From positions 1 through 19,126 of the forward strand of contig UQEO01000033.1 in assembly GCA_900540095.1 (NCBI GenBank): a stretch of 19,126 nt of DNA, given 5' to 3'. The DNA comes from an uncultured Collinsella sp. (GTDB lineage: Bacteria > Actinomycetota > Coriobacteriia > Coriobacteriales > Coriobacteriaceae). Positions 1-7,751 of this stretch are shown here, piece by piece. The position numbers were made by a program, and so were the translations under genes. The notes beneath the pieces are model-generated. The model was not told the DNA's origin. It did no database searches and worked only from the letters and a program-made list of their open reading frames with translations. Every line of letters starts with the position of its first letter. Within the stretch, counting starts at the first letter, position 1.

Positions 1-1
1 C

Positions 2-109
2 GAGGAGGCGCTCTGCGGGGGGGGCGGCCGCCGCGCCCAGGCCCGCCAGTTCGAGCGCAAGCGCAGGGCCGCTCTCAACCAGGACCTCGGTCCTCTCTCT
101 TCTTGTTAG
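2..109 (+). CDS. possible C-terminal end of an unidentified protein (5' end outside window)
   Basis: An open plus-strand frame enters at the window edge and stops with TAG at 107-109, convergent with and 15 bp before the stop of the phnE copy ending at 125. Its 35 codons are mostly G/C-ending, as in real genes of this DNA. The peptide is basic in the middle and ends in the residues LNQDLGPLSSC. I do not recognise a family. A run of eight G (17-24) lies in the frame and encodes glycines. A short inverted repeat, AGGACC/GGTCCT at 81-94, is followed by a pyrimidine-rich stretch. If the frame is not coding, that repeat could instead be a weak plus-strand terminator. Confidence 0.35.
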   Translation, partial: EEALCGGGGRRAQARQFERKRRAALNQDLGPLSSC

Positions 110-124
110 CATGCAAATCTTTCC

Positions 125-1009
125 TTAGTTATCCGAGTCGATGATGTAACGGCGACGAAGGCGAACCGAGATGAACTCGAGTGCAAACGACACAGCCGGG
201 CATACATAGACAATCACGCCCACCTCGTGCAGGTTGTAGTAGTAGTTGCCTGCCTGATACAGCTGAAAGCCGATACCGCCCGCGCCCGCGAAGGCGCCCA
301 CGGCAACCGCGTTGGCAAAATTGATCTCAAAGCGAATAAATGTCCATGAGAGCAGTTTGGTAATGGTTGCCGGACAGATGGCCTGGAACACAATCTGCCA
401 GAAGCTGGCACCGCTCGCAGAGAGTGCCTCGATTACATCTGCATCGATTTCTTCAATCGACTCCGAGTAGCTCTTGGTAAGATACGCGATGGAATGGAAG
501 GAAATTCCCAGCACCGCCGCCTCGGATCCAAGGCCGATGGCCACCGTGAAGACGAGTACCCACAGAATCGTTGGAATCGCTCGGATGATAGCAACGAATC
601 CTTTGACCGCATTGGAAACGAGCGGATTCGAGAGGTTCTCGGATGCCGCCAACGCCAAGAAAAACGAGATGATGGCCGAGATGATGGTGCACAGCACGGT
701 AACCGCAATGGTGACCAACGTGCTCTCGGCAACCTTTGCCCAGCTAAAATGCGCAGCTCCCAACGGCGGGTCAAGCGCTGGTTGGAACATCATGGCGCAG
801 AAATCAGACCAGGTTTGAGCGAGTGCGCGGCCAAGGTCAACCGTGCCAAAATCCATGCGCACAAACGTAACGACCGTCAAGAGGCACAGAATGCCCAGCG
901 TAAGCACGACAGAATAGTTGCGCCCCCGGCGAGACACGAGACGAATATGCCCAGCGTGCGAACGCTCGATCGCACCGGCCGTGGCGGGAGTCAGCTCAAA
1001 AGTATCCAT
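125..1009 (-). CDS. phnE: phosphonate/phosphate-type ABC transporter permease (PhnE family), distal copy
   Basis: A 294-residue integral membrane protein that should form part of the transmembrane channel of a PhnCDE-type importer for phosphonate, phosphate, phosphite or a similar oxyanion. It has a soluble N-terminus of about 30 residues, then several hydrophobic segments, including one near residues 34-50. Near residue 195 it has an EAA-type cytoplasmic loop (SASGASFWQIVFQA), the contact site for the ATPase. The same loop, nearly identical, occurs in the upstream paralogue, so the two probably form a heterodimer. The ATG shares a base with the TAA of the upstream permease (TAATG), which implies translational coupling. 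It is the last gene of the phnD-phnC-phnE-phnE operon. No C-P lyase genes are seen here, so the true substrate is open. Confidence 0.88.
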   Translation of the reverse strand: MDTFELTPATAGAIERSHAGHIRLVSRRGRNYSVVLTLGILCLLTVVTFVRMDFGTVDLGRALAQTWSDFCAMMFQPALDPPLGAAHFSWAKVAESTLVTIAVTVLCTIISAIISFFLALAASENLSNPLVSNAVKGFVAIIRAIPTILWVLVFTVAIGLGSEAAVLGISFHSIAYLTKSYSESIEEIDADVIEALSASGASFWQIVFQAICPATITKLLSWTFIRFEINFANAVAVGAFAGAGGIGFQLYQAGNYYYNLHEVGVIVYVCPAVSFALEFISVRLRRRYIIDSDN

Positions 1010-1863
1010 TAGATCATCGACCTTCTAGCTGCGTTGGAAATCGCCTCGACCACGAGCACCAAAACAATGGTCACAAGAATCACAAGGCCAGCGCAGTCAT
1101 ACCGAAAAGACGCGTAGTACAGGTTGAAGGCAAAGCCGATACCCGTACCGGTAAGCAAGCCCACCAACGTGGCCTCGCGAATATTGGTCTCGACCATATA
1201 GAGTGTCCAGCTCATAAGCTCTGCAACGGCAAGCGGCAGACCCGCCTGAAAGACAATCTGCCAAAAGCTTGCTCCGCAGCTGCGCAACGCCTCGATGGGG
1301 CCGCAAGGGATTTCGTCGAGCGTGTCCAGAAAAAAGCGCGTAATCTGGCCAAACGTCGCCAAAAAGAGCGCGAGGAAGCCCGTGAACTCGTTTTGCTTGA
1401 ACGAAAGGAGCAACAGCAGCGCCCATGCAATCATGGGAACATTGCGAAAGATATTGGCGAAGATGCGGATGACACCGCGCACGATGCCGTTTTCGACACC
1501 GACGCTCGAGCATCCCAGCACCGCAAGAACGATACCCAGCAAGGCCGCGAGCATCGTAGCGGCGATGGAATCGAACACCGTCGAAACCACCTGCGTGGCA
1601 ATTATGCCCAGCTGTCCTAACGACGATGGCGTAGGGCAAAAGTTCTGCAGCATCCATGCAAGGGCAGCGGGTACCGAACCCAAGGCATATCCAAAGCTGA
1701 AATCGCCGACAAGCGATGCCCCCTCGGCAACCAAGACAACGGCCGCAACTACTGCGAGTGCGCGAAGCTGACGCCTTCTAAACCAGCTCAAATCGGGAAC
1801 CTTCCCCGCTTTCGCATTGCCAAAAGAGCCTGTGGACATGGCGCCGCACTCCCCCGCGCTCAT
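1009..1863 (-). CDS. phnE: phosphonate/phosphate-type ABC transporter permease (PhnE family), proximal copy
   Basis: A 284-residue membrane permease and paralogue of the next gene downstream. The N-terminal 30 or so residues are soluble and basic (FRRRQLR), followed by hydrophobic segments typical of the BPD_transp_1 fold. The EAA-type loop is visible as ALRSCGASFWQIVFQAGLP, close to the loop of the partner permease. The ATG at 1861-1863 overlaps the TGA of phnC in an ATGA arrangement, with a GGAG seven bases before the start. Together with PhnC and PhnD it should import an oxyanion across the cytoplasmic membrane. Two separate phnE genes rather than one is a known arrangement in this family. 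The exact substrate (phosphonate, phosphite or phosphate) cannot be told from sequence. Confidence 0.88.
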   Translation of the reverse strand: MSAGECGAMSTGSFGNAKAGKVPDLSWFRRRQLRALAVVAAVVLVAEGASLVGDFSFGYALGSVPAALAWMLQNFCPTPSSLGQLGIIATQVVSTVFDSIAATMLAALLGIVLAVLGCSSVGVENGIVRGVIRIFANIFRNVPMIAWALLLLLSFKQNEFTGFLALFLATFGQITRFFLDTLDEIPCGPIEALRSCGASFWQIVFQAGLPLAVAELMSWTLYMVETNIREATLVGLLTGTGIGFAFNLYYASFRYDCAGLVILVTIVLVLVVEAISNAARRSMI

Positions 1864-2735
1864 CGCAAGGCTCCAGAAGGAACAGCGGAAGCCATGCCAA
1901 CAGATGCGGGTGTCGCGCCAGCTTGGGGCCCTGACACCGGAACGGAAATGAAGCCCTCTTCTCCATCGCCGTAAATCACCGCGATCATCTGGGGGGTCAG
2001 CTCGGCAGGCGCACCCTCGAACACTTTCGCGCCCGCACGCAAGCCCACGATACGATCGGAAAACTCAAGTGCCATATCCACCTGATGCAGATTGACGATG
2101 CAGGTGATGCCATGCTGACGCGTCACGCGGCGCAGATGCTCCATGACAGCACGGCTGCTCTTGGGATCAAGGCTCGCGATAGGTTCATCGCATAGAATGA
2201 TGCGGGGATCTTGAATAAGTGCGCGGGCGATACCCACGCGCTGCTTTTGTCCGCCCGAGAGCTGATCGGCGCGACGATAGGCAAACTCGCCCAGGCCCAC
2301 TTCGTCAAGCAGCTCGAACGCACGGAGCTTCTCGGCTTCGCTGTAGAGGCCCAGCGACCCCGCCACAGCGCCCTTGTAGCCCAGACGCCCATGCAGCACG
2401 TTTTGAATGGCGGTAAGGCGATACACCAGGTTGTAGTTCTGAAAGATCATGGCGATCTGCGCGCGCACGCCACGCAGCTTGTTGCGGCGCAGATGCGTAA
2501 TGTCCCGACCATTAAAGACAACCGACCCCTCCGTGGGCTCGATGAGGCGATTGATGCAGCGCAAAAACGTCGACTTGCCGGCGCCTGAAGGACCGATCAC
2601 CGCAACCAGTTCTCCCTCGCCGCAAGCAAAATCTACGCCGGAAAGCGCGTGATGCTGCTCCCGTGCACCTCGTTTGCCCTCGTAGCTTTTGGTCAAATCG
2701 CTCACCTGCAAGAGAGGCTGTGCGTTCTGTGGCAT
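1860..2735 (-). CDS. phnC: phosphonate/phosphate-type ABC transporter ATP-binding protein PhnC
   Basis: A cytoplasmic ATPase of about 291 residues that powers the PhnE permeases. It has all the ABC motifs: Walker A GPSGAGKST near residues 48-56, a Q-loop in IFQNYNLV near 98-104, the signature LSGGQKQRV near 159-167, Walker B ILCDEP near 180-185, and the switch histidine in NLHQVD. The last 35 or so residues are a low-complexity tail rich in Gly, Ala, Pro and Ser, not usual for PhnC. Two ATG codons lie 6 bp apart. The second (2733-2735) is preferred because GGGAGG ends eight bases before it and only two before the first (2739-2741). The stop overlaps the start of the next permease (ATGA). Confidence 0.92.
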   Translation of the reverse strand: MPQNAQPLLQVSDLTKSYEGKRGAREQHHALSGVDFACGEGELVAVIGPSGAGKSTFLRCINRLIEPTEGSVVFNGRDITHLRRNKLRGVRAQIAMIFQNYNLVYRLTAIQNVLHGRLGYKGAVAGSLGLYSEAEKLRAFELLDEVGLGEFAYRRADQLSGGQKQRVGIARALIQDPRIILCDEPIASLDPKSSRAVMEHLRRVTRQHGITCIVNLHQVDMALEFSDRIVGLRAGAKVFEGAPAELTPQMIAVIYGDGEEGFISVPVSGPQAGATPASVGMASAVPSGALR

Positions 2736-2760
2736 TTCCATGCCCTCCCATCAACGTCGA

Positions 2761-2788
2761 GGCCGGACGCGGATATTCGCGCCCGGCC
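2761..2788 (-). promoter_or_regulatory. intercistronic hairpin between phnD and phnC
   Basis: GGCCGG and CCGGCC arms, then a single mismatch, then CGCG/CGCG, closed by a six-base loop, form a strong stem in the 114-bp gap after phnD. No T-run follows on the minus strand, so it is not a standard terminator for the operon. A hairpin at this place often protects the upstream message or lowers downstream expression, giving more binding protein than membrane complex. That role is inferred. Confidence 0.5.
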
Positions 2789-2855
2789 CGTTTTGGCAGC
2801 GGCGAATCGTCTACGCGATGCCGCCCATCTGCACGTGTGCGCGCAGGGACATGCA

Positions 2856-3950
2856 TTAGTCAAGCGCACGAATGGGGTCGTACCAGGAGTCCTCGACCGC
2901 GATGAAGCCGGCGGTATCACCCAGGCTCCAAACGGCACCGGTGCCCTCTTTATCCTCGGGGGCAAAGAGCAGTTCGTCTTCAGAGGTCTCCTTGGAGGTC
3001 AAGCCCTTGACGAGCTTGTCGATGATCTCCTGCGGGACCTTATCGGTGTTGACGGCGATAGGCCCGTTGAGAACCGGGGTGGACTGGATGATGCCGAACT
3101 TCTTGCCCTGAACGCGATCGAAGGGCTGGGGAGCGTCGGCCTTGACGGAGTAGACGGAACCGGCGGCGTTCACGGCGTCGCGCTCGCCCTCGGGGACATC
3201 AAGATAGGTGTCGACGTCGACATCGTCGAAGGCGGCAACATCGGCATCACCCTGCAGCAGGTTGACAGCAGAACCGGGGTGAGAGTTACCAAAGAGTACC
3301 TGGGAGAAGAAACCCGGGGTACTGAGCTCGTCGGAGGACTTCACGTCGTCCGGGAACGCCTTCATAATGGCGTTGCACGGAACCTTGAAGCCGGAGGTGG
3401 AAGTAGCGGAGACAAAGCTCATGCGCTTGCCCTTGATGTTCTTGATGGAATAGCCGCTCTCCTCGGCGCTATCCGCGTAAGCGCTCATCTCGGCCTCGGG
3501 CACGCAGATGCGGCTGTAGTACTTGGCGCCGTCGAGCTTGCCATCGGTGTCGGAGGTGGTCACAAGCGGAAGAACCTTGCTGTTCTTCTTCTGGGCCTGG
3601 ATGAAGCCCTCGGCGCCCATGTTGGCAAGCTGAGCCTTGCCGGAAGCGATAGCCTCGATAGCGACGTTATAGTCGGTGGTGGTCATGAGCTCGACCTTGA
3701 CACCGGCGTACTTCTCAAGAACCTTGCCAAACTCCTCGCGGCCCGCGTCGAACTCGGAGCTGGACTCGTTGGGCAGCCAGACCATGGTAAGTTTATCGAT
3801 AGAAGCGGCATCCGAGCCAGCGGTCGCCGCACCACCCTTACCGTCGACGCTGCCGCAACCGACGAGACCGAGGCCGAGCGTCACGGCACTCGCGCCAAAA
3901 AGGCCCAAGAAGGACCGGCGAGAAATTTGCTTGTTCTTGATATCTGCCAC
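2856..3950 (-). CDS. phnD: phosphonate/phosphate ABC transporter substrate-binding lipoprotein (PhnD family)
   Basis: The solute-binding protein of the importer, 364 residues from a GTG start at 3948-3950. That start is chosen because AAGGAGA lies seven bases upstream and a Tat lipoprotein signal follows at once. The signal has a twin arginine (RRSFLG, residues 11-16), a hydrophobic stretch, and a lipobox LVGC with Cys32 as the lipidated residue. An in-frame ATG at 4044-4046 would add 32 residues ahead of the signal and looks wrong. The mature part has the family's substrate loop, ATSTSGFKVP, and the GDADVAAFDD segment. The protein would sit on the outer face of the cytoplasmic membrane and deliver ligand to the PhnE pair. 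It is first in its operon. Confidence 0.9.
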   Translation of the reverse strand: MADIKNKQISRRSFLGLFGASAVTLGLGLVGCGSVDGKGGAATAGSDAASIDKLTMVWLPNESSSEFDAGREEFGKVLEKYAGVKVELMTTTDYNVAIEAIASGKAQLANMGAEGFIQAQKKNSKVLPLVTTSDTDGKLDGAKYYSRICVPEAEMSAYADSAEESGYSIKNIKGKRMSFVSATSTSGFKVPCNAIMKAFPDDVKSSDELSTPGFFSQVLFGNSHPGSAVNLLQGDADVAAFDDVDVDTYLDVPEGERDAVNAAGSVYSVKADAPQPFDRVQGKKFGIIQSTPVLNGPIAVNTDKVPQEIIDKLVKGLTSKETSEDELLFAPEDKEGTGAVWSLGDTAGFIAVEDSWYDPIRALD

Positions 3951-3979
3951 AATCTTCTCCTTACAACACAAGAATGCAC

Positions 3980-4012
3980 CGGAGGGACCGGGGGTTCTAT
4001 TTGTCCCGTCCG
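3980..4012 (-). promoter_or_regulatory. stem-loop in the phnD leader
   Basis: On the minus strand CGGACGGGAC and GTCCCTCCG can form a stem of nine pairs with one bulged C and a loop of about 14 bases. It ends about 30 bases before the GTG of phnD, just upstream of the ribosome site. It fits no riboswitch class that I recognise. It may affect message stability or translation. Confidence 0.35.
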
Positions 4013-4126
4013 GCGATGACGTGGTAGATATTAGGGTTGTGGGCAAGCCGTTTTTCGATCAACGGCAATCGCTTGTCATATGCTTGCGCGAAGATGCGGG
4101 AACATGACGCGAACCGTAGGCACTTA

Positions 4127-4155
4127 TTAATAGAAACGCCCCGTCGTAAGCTCAA
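4127..4155 (-). promoter_or_regulatory. candidate promoter of the phn operon
   Basis: On the minus strand TTGAGC (4150-4155) and TATTAA (4127-4132) are separated by exactly 17 bases, a good match to a sigma-70 type promoter. Transcription would begin near 4120 and give a leader of about 170 nt before phnD. The 258-bp gap between phnD and the end of tatD is the only sizeable non-coding space upstream of the operon. No Pho-box-like direct repeat was recognised. Confidence 0.5.
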
Positions 4156-4208
4156 GGGCAGGCATAAGGCAGGTAATAGACCAGTTTTGTCAGCCCCTTG
4201 GCAGCCGT

Positions 4209-5123
4209 TTATAGAAAAAGTTTGCAGGCATTTTCCCAAGCGGCTCGCGCGATTGCTTCGGCATTATCGCCGGTGCGGTCGACACGGTCGTTGACCAGCG
4301 CGTTTGCCGTAATGGAAATCATCGCGGGCTCGCACTCGAGACCGCGAATAGGCTCTGGGGCCATGTACGGGCAATCCGTCTCGAACAAAATACGGTCGAG
4401 CGGTGTTGCCGCGAATGCCTCGCGCACCTCGTCGTTGCGTTTAAAGGTAGCCGCGCCGCCATAGGCGATGTAACAACCCAAATCCACAAAGCGCTCCATT
4501 GTGGCTCGGTCCTCGCCAAAGCAGTGCAGTACGCAACCGGCCTGGGGCACACCCACCTCGCGCAGTACGTTGTACGCATCAACGTGCGAGGTGCGCTCCC
4601 CATCCGAGTCCTCGTGCCGCAGGTGTAGCTCCACCGGCACATTGCGGCGCACGGCAACTTCGAGCTGACGTGCCATACAGTCAATCTGCACGCTATGGGG
4701 CGCCGGCGCGACGTCATCGTCGTAATCCATGTGGTAGTCCAGACCGATCTCGCCGATACCGGCGCACAAAGGGTCATCGAGTGCGGCAACGACCTGTGCG
4801 TGAACGTCGTCGGTATAGTCCGGCGCGCCATACGGATGCACACCGGCAAGATACTTGATCTGCGGGATATCCTGCATCGGCAGAATTTCGCGCACGAGCC
4901 AGTCGCTATAGTCCGTCACGCTGCGTTTGTCAGCGATGGGGTCGAACATCGTCACCAGCAGGTCGACACCCGCAGCTTTGGCGCGCACGAGCGTCTCGGG
5001 CACTTCTTTGCCCCAAAACGAAAGCAGATGCGCATGCGTGTCGGCAAGCGGTGCCAAGGGCACGGGGCAGGCGACCGTCTTCTTTTTCTTGGTAAACGTC
5101 ACGCGTGCGGTATTAGGCATCAT
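4209..5123 (-). CDS. tatD: TatD-family metal-dependent hydrolase (putative DNase)
   Basis: A 304-residue cytoplasmic TIM-barrel hydrolase of the amidohydrolase superfamily; TatD proteins act as metal-dependent nucleases. Metal and active-site motifs are in order: DTHAHL near residues 28-33, GEIGLDYH near 126-133, ELHLRHE near 167-173, LHCFGE near 201-206, and ETDCPYMAPEP near 250-260. It is about 40 residues longer than the usual 260, with an N-terminal extension that includes the basic run TKKKK. The start overlaps the end of rsmA by 11 bp, and AGGAG lies seven bases before the first of two adjacent ATGs. A tatD-rsmA pairing near metG is common in Gram-positive and actinobacterial genomes, which supports both calls. 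Confidence 0.9.
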   Translation of the reverse strand: MMPNTARVTFTKKKKTVACPVPLAPLADTHAHLLSFWGKEVPETLVRAKAAGVDLLVTMFDPIADKRSVTDYSDWLVREILPMQDIPQIKYLAGVHPYGAPDYTDDVHAQVVAALDDPLCAGIGEIGLDYHMDYDDDVAPAPHSVQIDCMARQLEVAVRRNVPVELHLRHEDSDGERTSHVDAYNVLREVGVPQAGCVLHCFGEDRATMERFVDLGCYIAYGGAATFKRNDEVREAFAATPLDRILFETDCPYMAPEPIRGLECEPAMISITANALVNDRVDRTGDNAEAIARAAWENACKLFL

Positions 5124-5973
5124 GGATTAGCTCCTGGGCCAGGCGGACAAAGTCGGCAACATCAAGCGTCTCGGCGCGCGTGGTGGGTGCGATACCGCAA
5201 GCCTCAAAGGCGGCATCGAGCACGTCCTTGGCAAAGCCGTTGGCGCTCATGGAATTGCGGATGGTCTTGCGACGCTGGGCAAATGCAGCATCAATCACGC
5301 GGGCCACAAATTCGCGATCGAGTCCTTCGGGCACCACGCCGTCAACACGGTCGATACGCACGACAGCCGAGTCCACGTGCGGCGCCGGCATAAAGCAACG
5401 CGGCGGCACCTCAAAGCGACCCGTCACCTGCGCATACAGGCCGAGCTTTGCCGTATAGCCGCCATAGGTCTTGTTGCCCGGCACTGCGGCAATGCGATCG
5501 GCAACCTCCTTTTGCACCATGACGACGGCGCGCTTGAGCGCGGGCATCGTCTGGAAGAACTGCAGGATGATTGTCGCCGCCACGTTATAGGGCAAGTTCG
5601 CGACAAACACCGTGGGTTCACCACCGGCGGCCTGCTCAATCTGCTCCGGCGTCACTTTGAGCGCGTCGCCCATGATAAAGCGGAAGTTGGCATAGTCAGC
5701 GGCGTGAGCATCGAGCACCGGCTCGAGCTCGGGATCTGCCTCAATCGACGTAACGCACGCCGCCTCCTGCAGCAGGGCCAACGTCAGCGTGCCGCAACCC
5801 GGGCCGACCTCGAGCACGCGCTCATCGCCCGCAAGCTCAGCGAGCTCACAGATACGTTCGATCACATGGTTGTCGATCAGGAAGTTCTGGCCCAGGCGAT
5901 GCTTGGTCGCAAGGCCAAACTCCTCTAGCAGCTCCCTAGTTGCCGTGGGGTTTGCCAAAGGCGAAGTTGTCAT
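5113..5973 (-). CDS. rsmA: 16S rRNA dimethyladenosine transferase RsmA (KsgA)
   Basis: A 286-residue S-adenosylmethionine-dependent enzyme that dimethylates two adjacent adenines in the 3'-terminal helix of 16S rRNA (A1518/A1519, E. coli numbering) during 30S maturation. RLGQNFL near residues 26-32 is the family N-terminal motif. EVGPGCGTLT near 55-64 is the SAM-binding loop. IEAD near 77-80 and NLPYNVA near 126-132 complete the catalytic set. The start is well supported: AAGGAGG lies five bases before the ATG. It follows metG after a strong terminator-like hairpin, so it either has its own promoter in the short gap or depends on read-through. It overlaps tatD downstream. Confidence 0.94.
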   Translation of the reverse strand: MTTSPLANPTATRELLEEFGLATKHRLGQNFLIDNHVIERICELAELAGDERVLEVGPGCGTLTLALLQEAACVTSIEADPELEPVLDAHAADYANFRFIMGDALKVTPEQIEQAAGGEPTVFVANLPYNVAATIILQFFQTMPALKRAVVMVQKEVADRIAAVPGNKTYGGYTAKLGLYAQVTGRFEVPPRCFMPAPHVDSAVVRIDRVDGVVPEGLDREFVARVIDAAFAQRRKTIRNSMSANGFAKDVLDAAFEACGIAPTTRAETLDVADFVRLAQELIHDA

Positions 5974-6003
5974 GGTTGCCTCCTTAACATGGTGGCTGCA
6001 TCG

Positions 6004-6041
6004 TAAAGCAAAAGGGCATGGACCGTTGCGGCCATGCCCTT
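6004..6041 (-). terminator. rho-independent terminator after metG
   Basis: AAGGGCATGG and CCATGCCCTT form a perfect ten-pair stem, extended by CCG/CGG with one bulge, and are followed on the minus strand by TTTTGCTTT. It lies 40 bp after the metG stop and about 30 bp before rsmA. It should end most metG transcripts or act as an attenuator for rsmA-tatD. Confidence 0.8.
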
Positions 6042-6080
6042 ACAGCTAAACAGCAAATTGCCGATATGGCGCGCAGCGGC

Positions 6081-7682
6081 TTAGCCCAGACGCGGGAACA
6101 GCGGCTCGCCCTTCTCGACGGGCTGACCACCGGCAAGCAGGCCCCAAGCGCAAATGCCCTTGAGGTCGTCGCTCGCGGCCTCGTCCTCGCAGGACAGGCG
6201 GCGCAGGGCCTCGGCAGAAGTCTGGGGCATGAGCGGCATCAGCAGGTGAGCGGCAATGCGGATGGCCTCGAGCAGGTTGTAGATCACAAACGCCAGCTCG
6301 TCAGCCTTGGCCTCGTCCTTGGCAAGCGCCCAGGGCTCGGAGTCCTCGATGTAGTGGTTGGCGGCATGGATGAGCTCCATGACCTCGTCCTTAGCTCCAC
6401 CATAATCGAGCACGTCCATCTTGGCCATGTAGCGCTCGACCAGACCATCGGCGATCTTTGCCAGCGGGTTGTCGAACGCATCGAACGATGCGGGCTTGGC
6501 GGGCGCGCAACCATCAAAGTACTTGCCGCTCATGTTGAGCGAACGCGAGATAAGGTTGCCCCAGCTGTTGGCCAGGTCGGCGTTGTAGACCTGCTCCATG
6601 CGATCGAAGCTGATGGCACCGTCGGTGCCGGGGACGACGTCGGTCATAAAGTAGTAGCGATAGCCCTCGACGCCCAACATGTCGATAACGTCCTGCGGAG
6701 CGATGGCGTTGCCGCGGCTCTTGGACATCTTCTCGGCCTTGCCGGTCTCGGCATTGCGCACGGTCAGGAAGCCGTGGGCAAAGACGTGCTCGGGCAGGGC
6801 CTCGCCGATGGCCATGAGCATGGCGGGCCAAATGACGCAGTGGAAGCGGATGATGTCCTTGCCCACGATGTGGAACTGCGCGGGCCAGCGATAGGCCAGC
6901 TCGGCACGCGCCTCGTCGGTGTCGACACCGTAGCCGACGGCCGTCATATAGTTGAGCAGCGCATCGAACCACACGTAGGTCACGTGACCCTCGTCAAACG
7001 GGACCTGAATGCCCCAGTCAAAGCTCGTACGGCTCACGGAAAGGTCATTAAGGCCGCCCTCGACAAAGCTACGTACCTCGTTCATGCGGAACGCAGGCTC
7101 GACAAAGTCGGGGTGCTCGTCGTAAAGCTTGAGCAGCTTGTCCTGGAAAGCGGAAAGCTTAAAGAAGTAGGACTCCTCCTGCACGCGCTCAAGCGGACGG
7201 TGGCAGTCGGGGCACAGGTGCTGGCCGACGCTGCCGTACTCCTCGTCGCCCTTCTGGACCTGCGTATCGGTGAAGTAGGTCTCGTCAGGCACGCAATACC
7301 AACCGTCGTAGCTGCCCTTATACAGGTAGCCGGACTCCTTCATGCGCTCCCACAGGTACTGCACGGCATGATGCTGGCGCGGCTCGGTGGTGCGGATGAA
7401 GTCGTCGTTGGAGATCTCGAGCTTGCTCCAAAGCTCCTTGAAGTGCGGAGCCTGGCTGTCGGTCCACTCCTGCGGCGTCATGTTGTGCTTGGCTGCGGCC
7501 TCGGCGACCTTCTCGCCGTGCTCGTCCATGCCGGTCAGGAACTTGACGTTATAGCCGGCGGAGCGACGATAACGGGCCTGAACGTCGGCGATGATGGTGG
7601 AATAAGCCGTGCCCAGGTGCGGATCGGCGTTGACGTAGTAGATGGGCGTCGTGATAAAGAACGAAGGCTTACTTTGATCCAT
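6081..7682 (-). CDS. metG: methionyl-tRNA synthetase
   Basis: A 533-residue class I aminoacyl-tRNA synthetase that charges tRNA-Met in the cytoplasm. The Rossmann-fold HIGH-type motif is PHLGTAYS near residues 21-28 and the KMSKS motif is near 318-322. A connective insert carries cysteines (WYC near 130, CPDC near 157-160) that may bind zinc. The length matches the short form without a C-terminal EMAP-like tRNA-binding domain. GGAGG lies nine bases before the ATG. The 69-bp gap to rsmI contains TAGAAT, which could be a -10 element, but no convincing -35 was found. No T-box fits in the gap. The gene probably shares a transcript with rsmI and ends at the hairpin near 6041. Confidence 0.95.
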   Translation of the reverse strand: MDQSKPSFFITTPIYYVNADPHLGTAYSTIIADVQARYRRSAGYNVKFLTGMDEHGEKVAEAAAKHNMTPQEWTDSQAPHFKELWSKLEISNDDFIRTTEPRQHHAVQYLWERMKESGYLYKGSYDGWYCVPDETYFTDTQVQKGDEEYGSVGQHLCPDCHRPLERVQEESYFFKLSAFQDKLLKLYDEHPDFVEPAFRMNEVRSFVEGGLNDLSVSRTSFDWGIQVPFDEGHVTYVWFDALLNYMTAVGYGVDTDEARAELAYRWPAQFHIVGKDIIRFHCVIWPAMLMAIGEALPEHVFAHGFLTVRNAETGKAEKMSKSRGNAIAPQDVIDMLGVEGYRYYFMTDVVPGTDGAISFDRMEQVYNADLANSWGNLISRSLNMSGKYFDGCAPAKPASFDAFDNPLAKIADGLVERYMAKMDVLDYGGAKDEVMELIHAANHYIEDSEPWALAKDEAKADELAFVIYNLLEAIRIAAHLLMPLMPQTSAEALRRLSCEDEAASDDLKGICAWGLLAGGQPVEKGEPLFPRLG

Positions 7683-7751
7683 GGGGTTTGTCCTCCAGAA
7701 AAACGTTGCATACAGGGGATGATTCTAGCGCAAGGGCTGGATATCCTCCAT

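Noticed and set aside
2649..4019. A 456-codon open frame on the plus strand
   Set aside because: It is the antisense shadow of phnD and the start of phnC; its Gly/Leu/Val-rich sequence has no domain and no convincing ribosome site.
3997..4239. An 80-codon minus-strand frame between phnD and tatD
   Set aside because: It overlaps the tatD end and the predicted phn promoter, lacks a ribosome site and has no recognisable content.
7683..7751. T-box or other riboswitch before metG
   Set aside because: The gap is only 69 bp and shows no T-box core or terminator/antiterminator pair.
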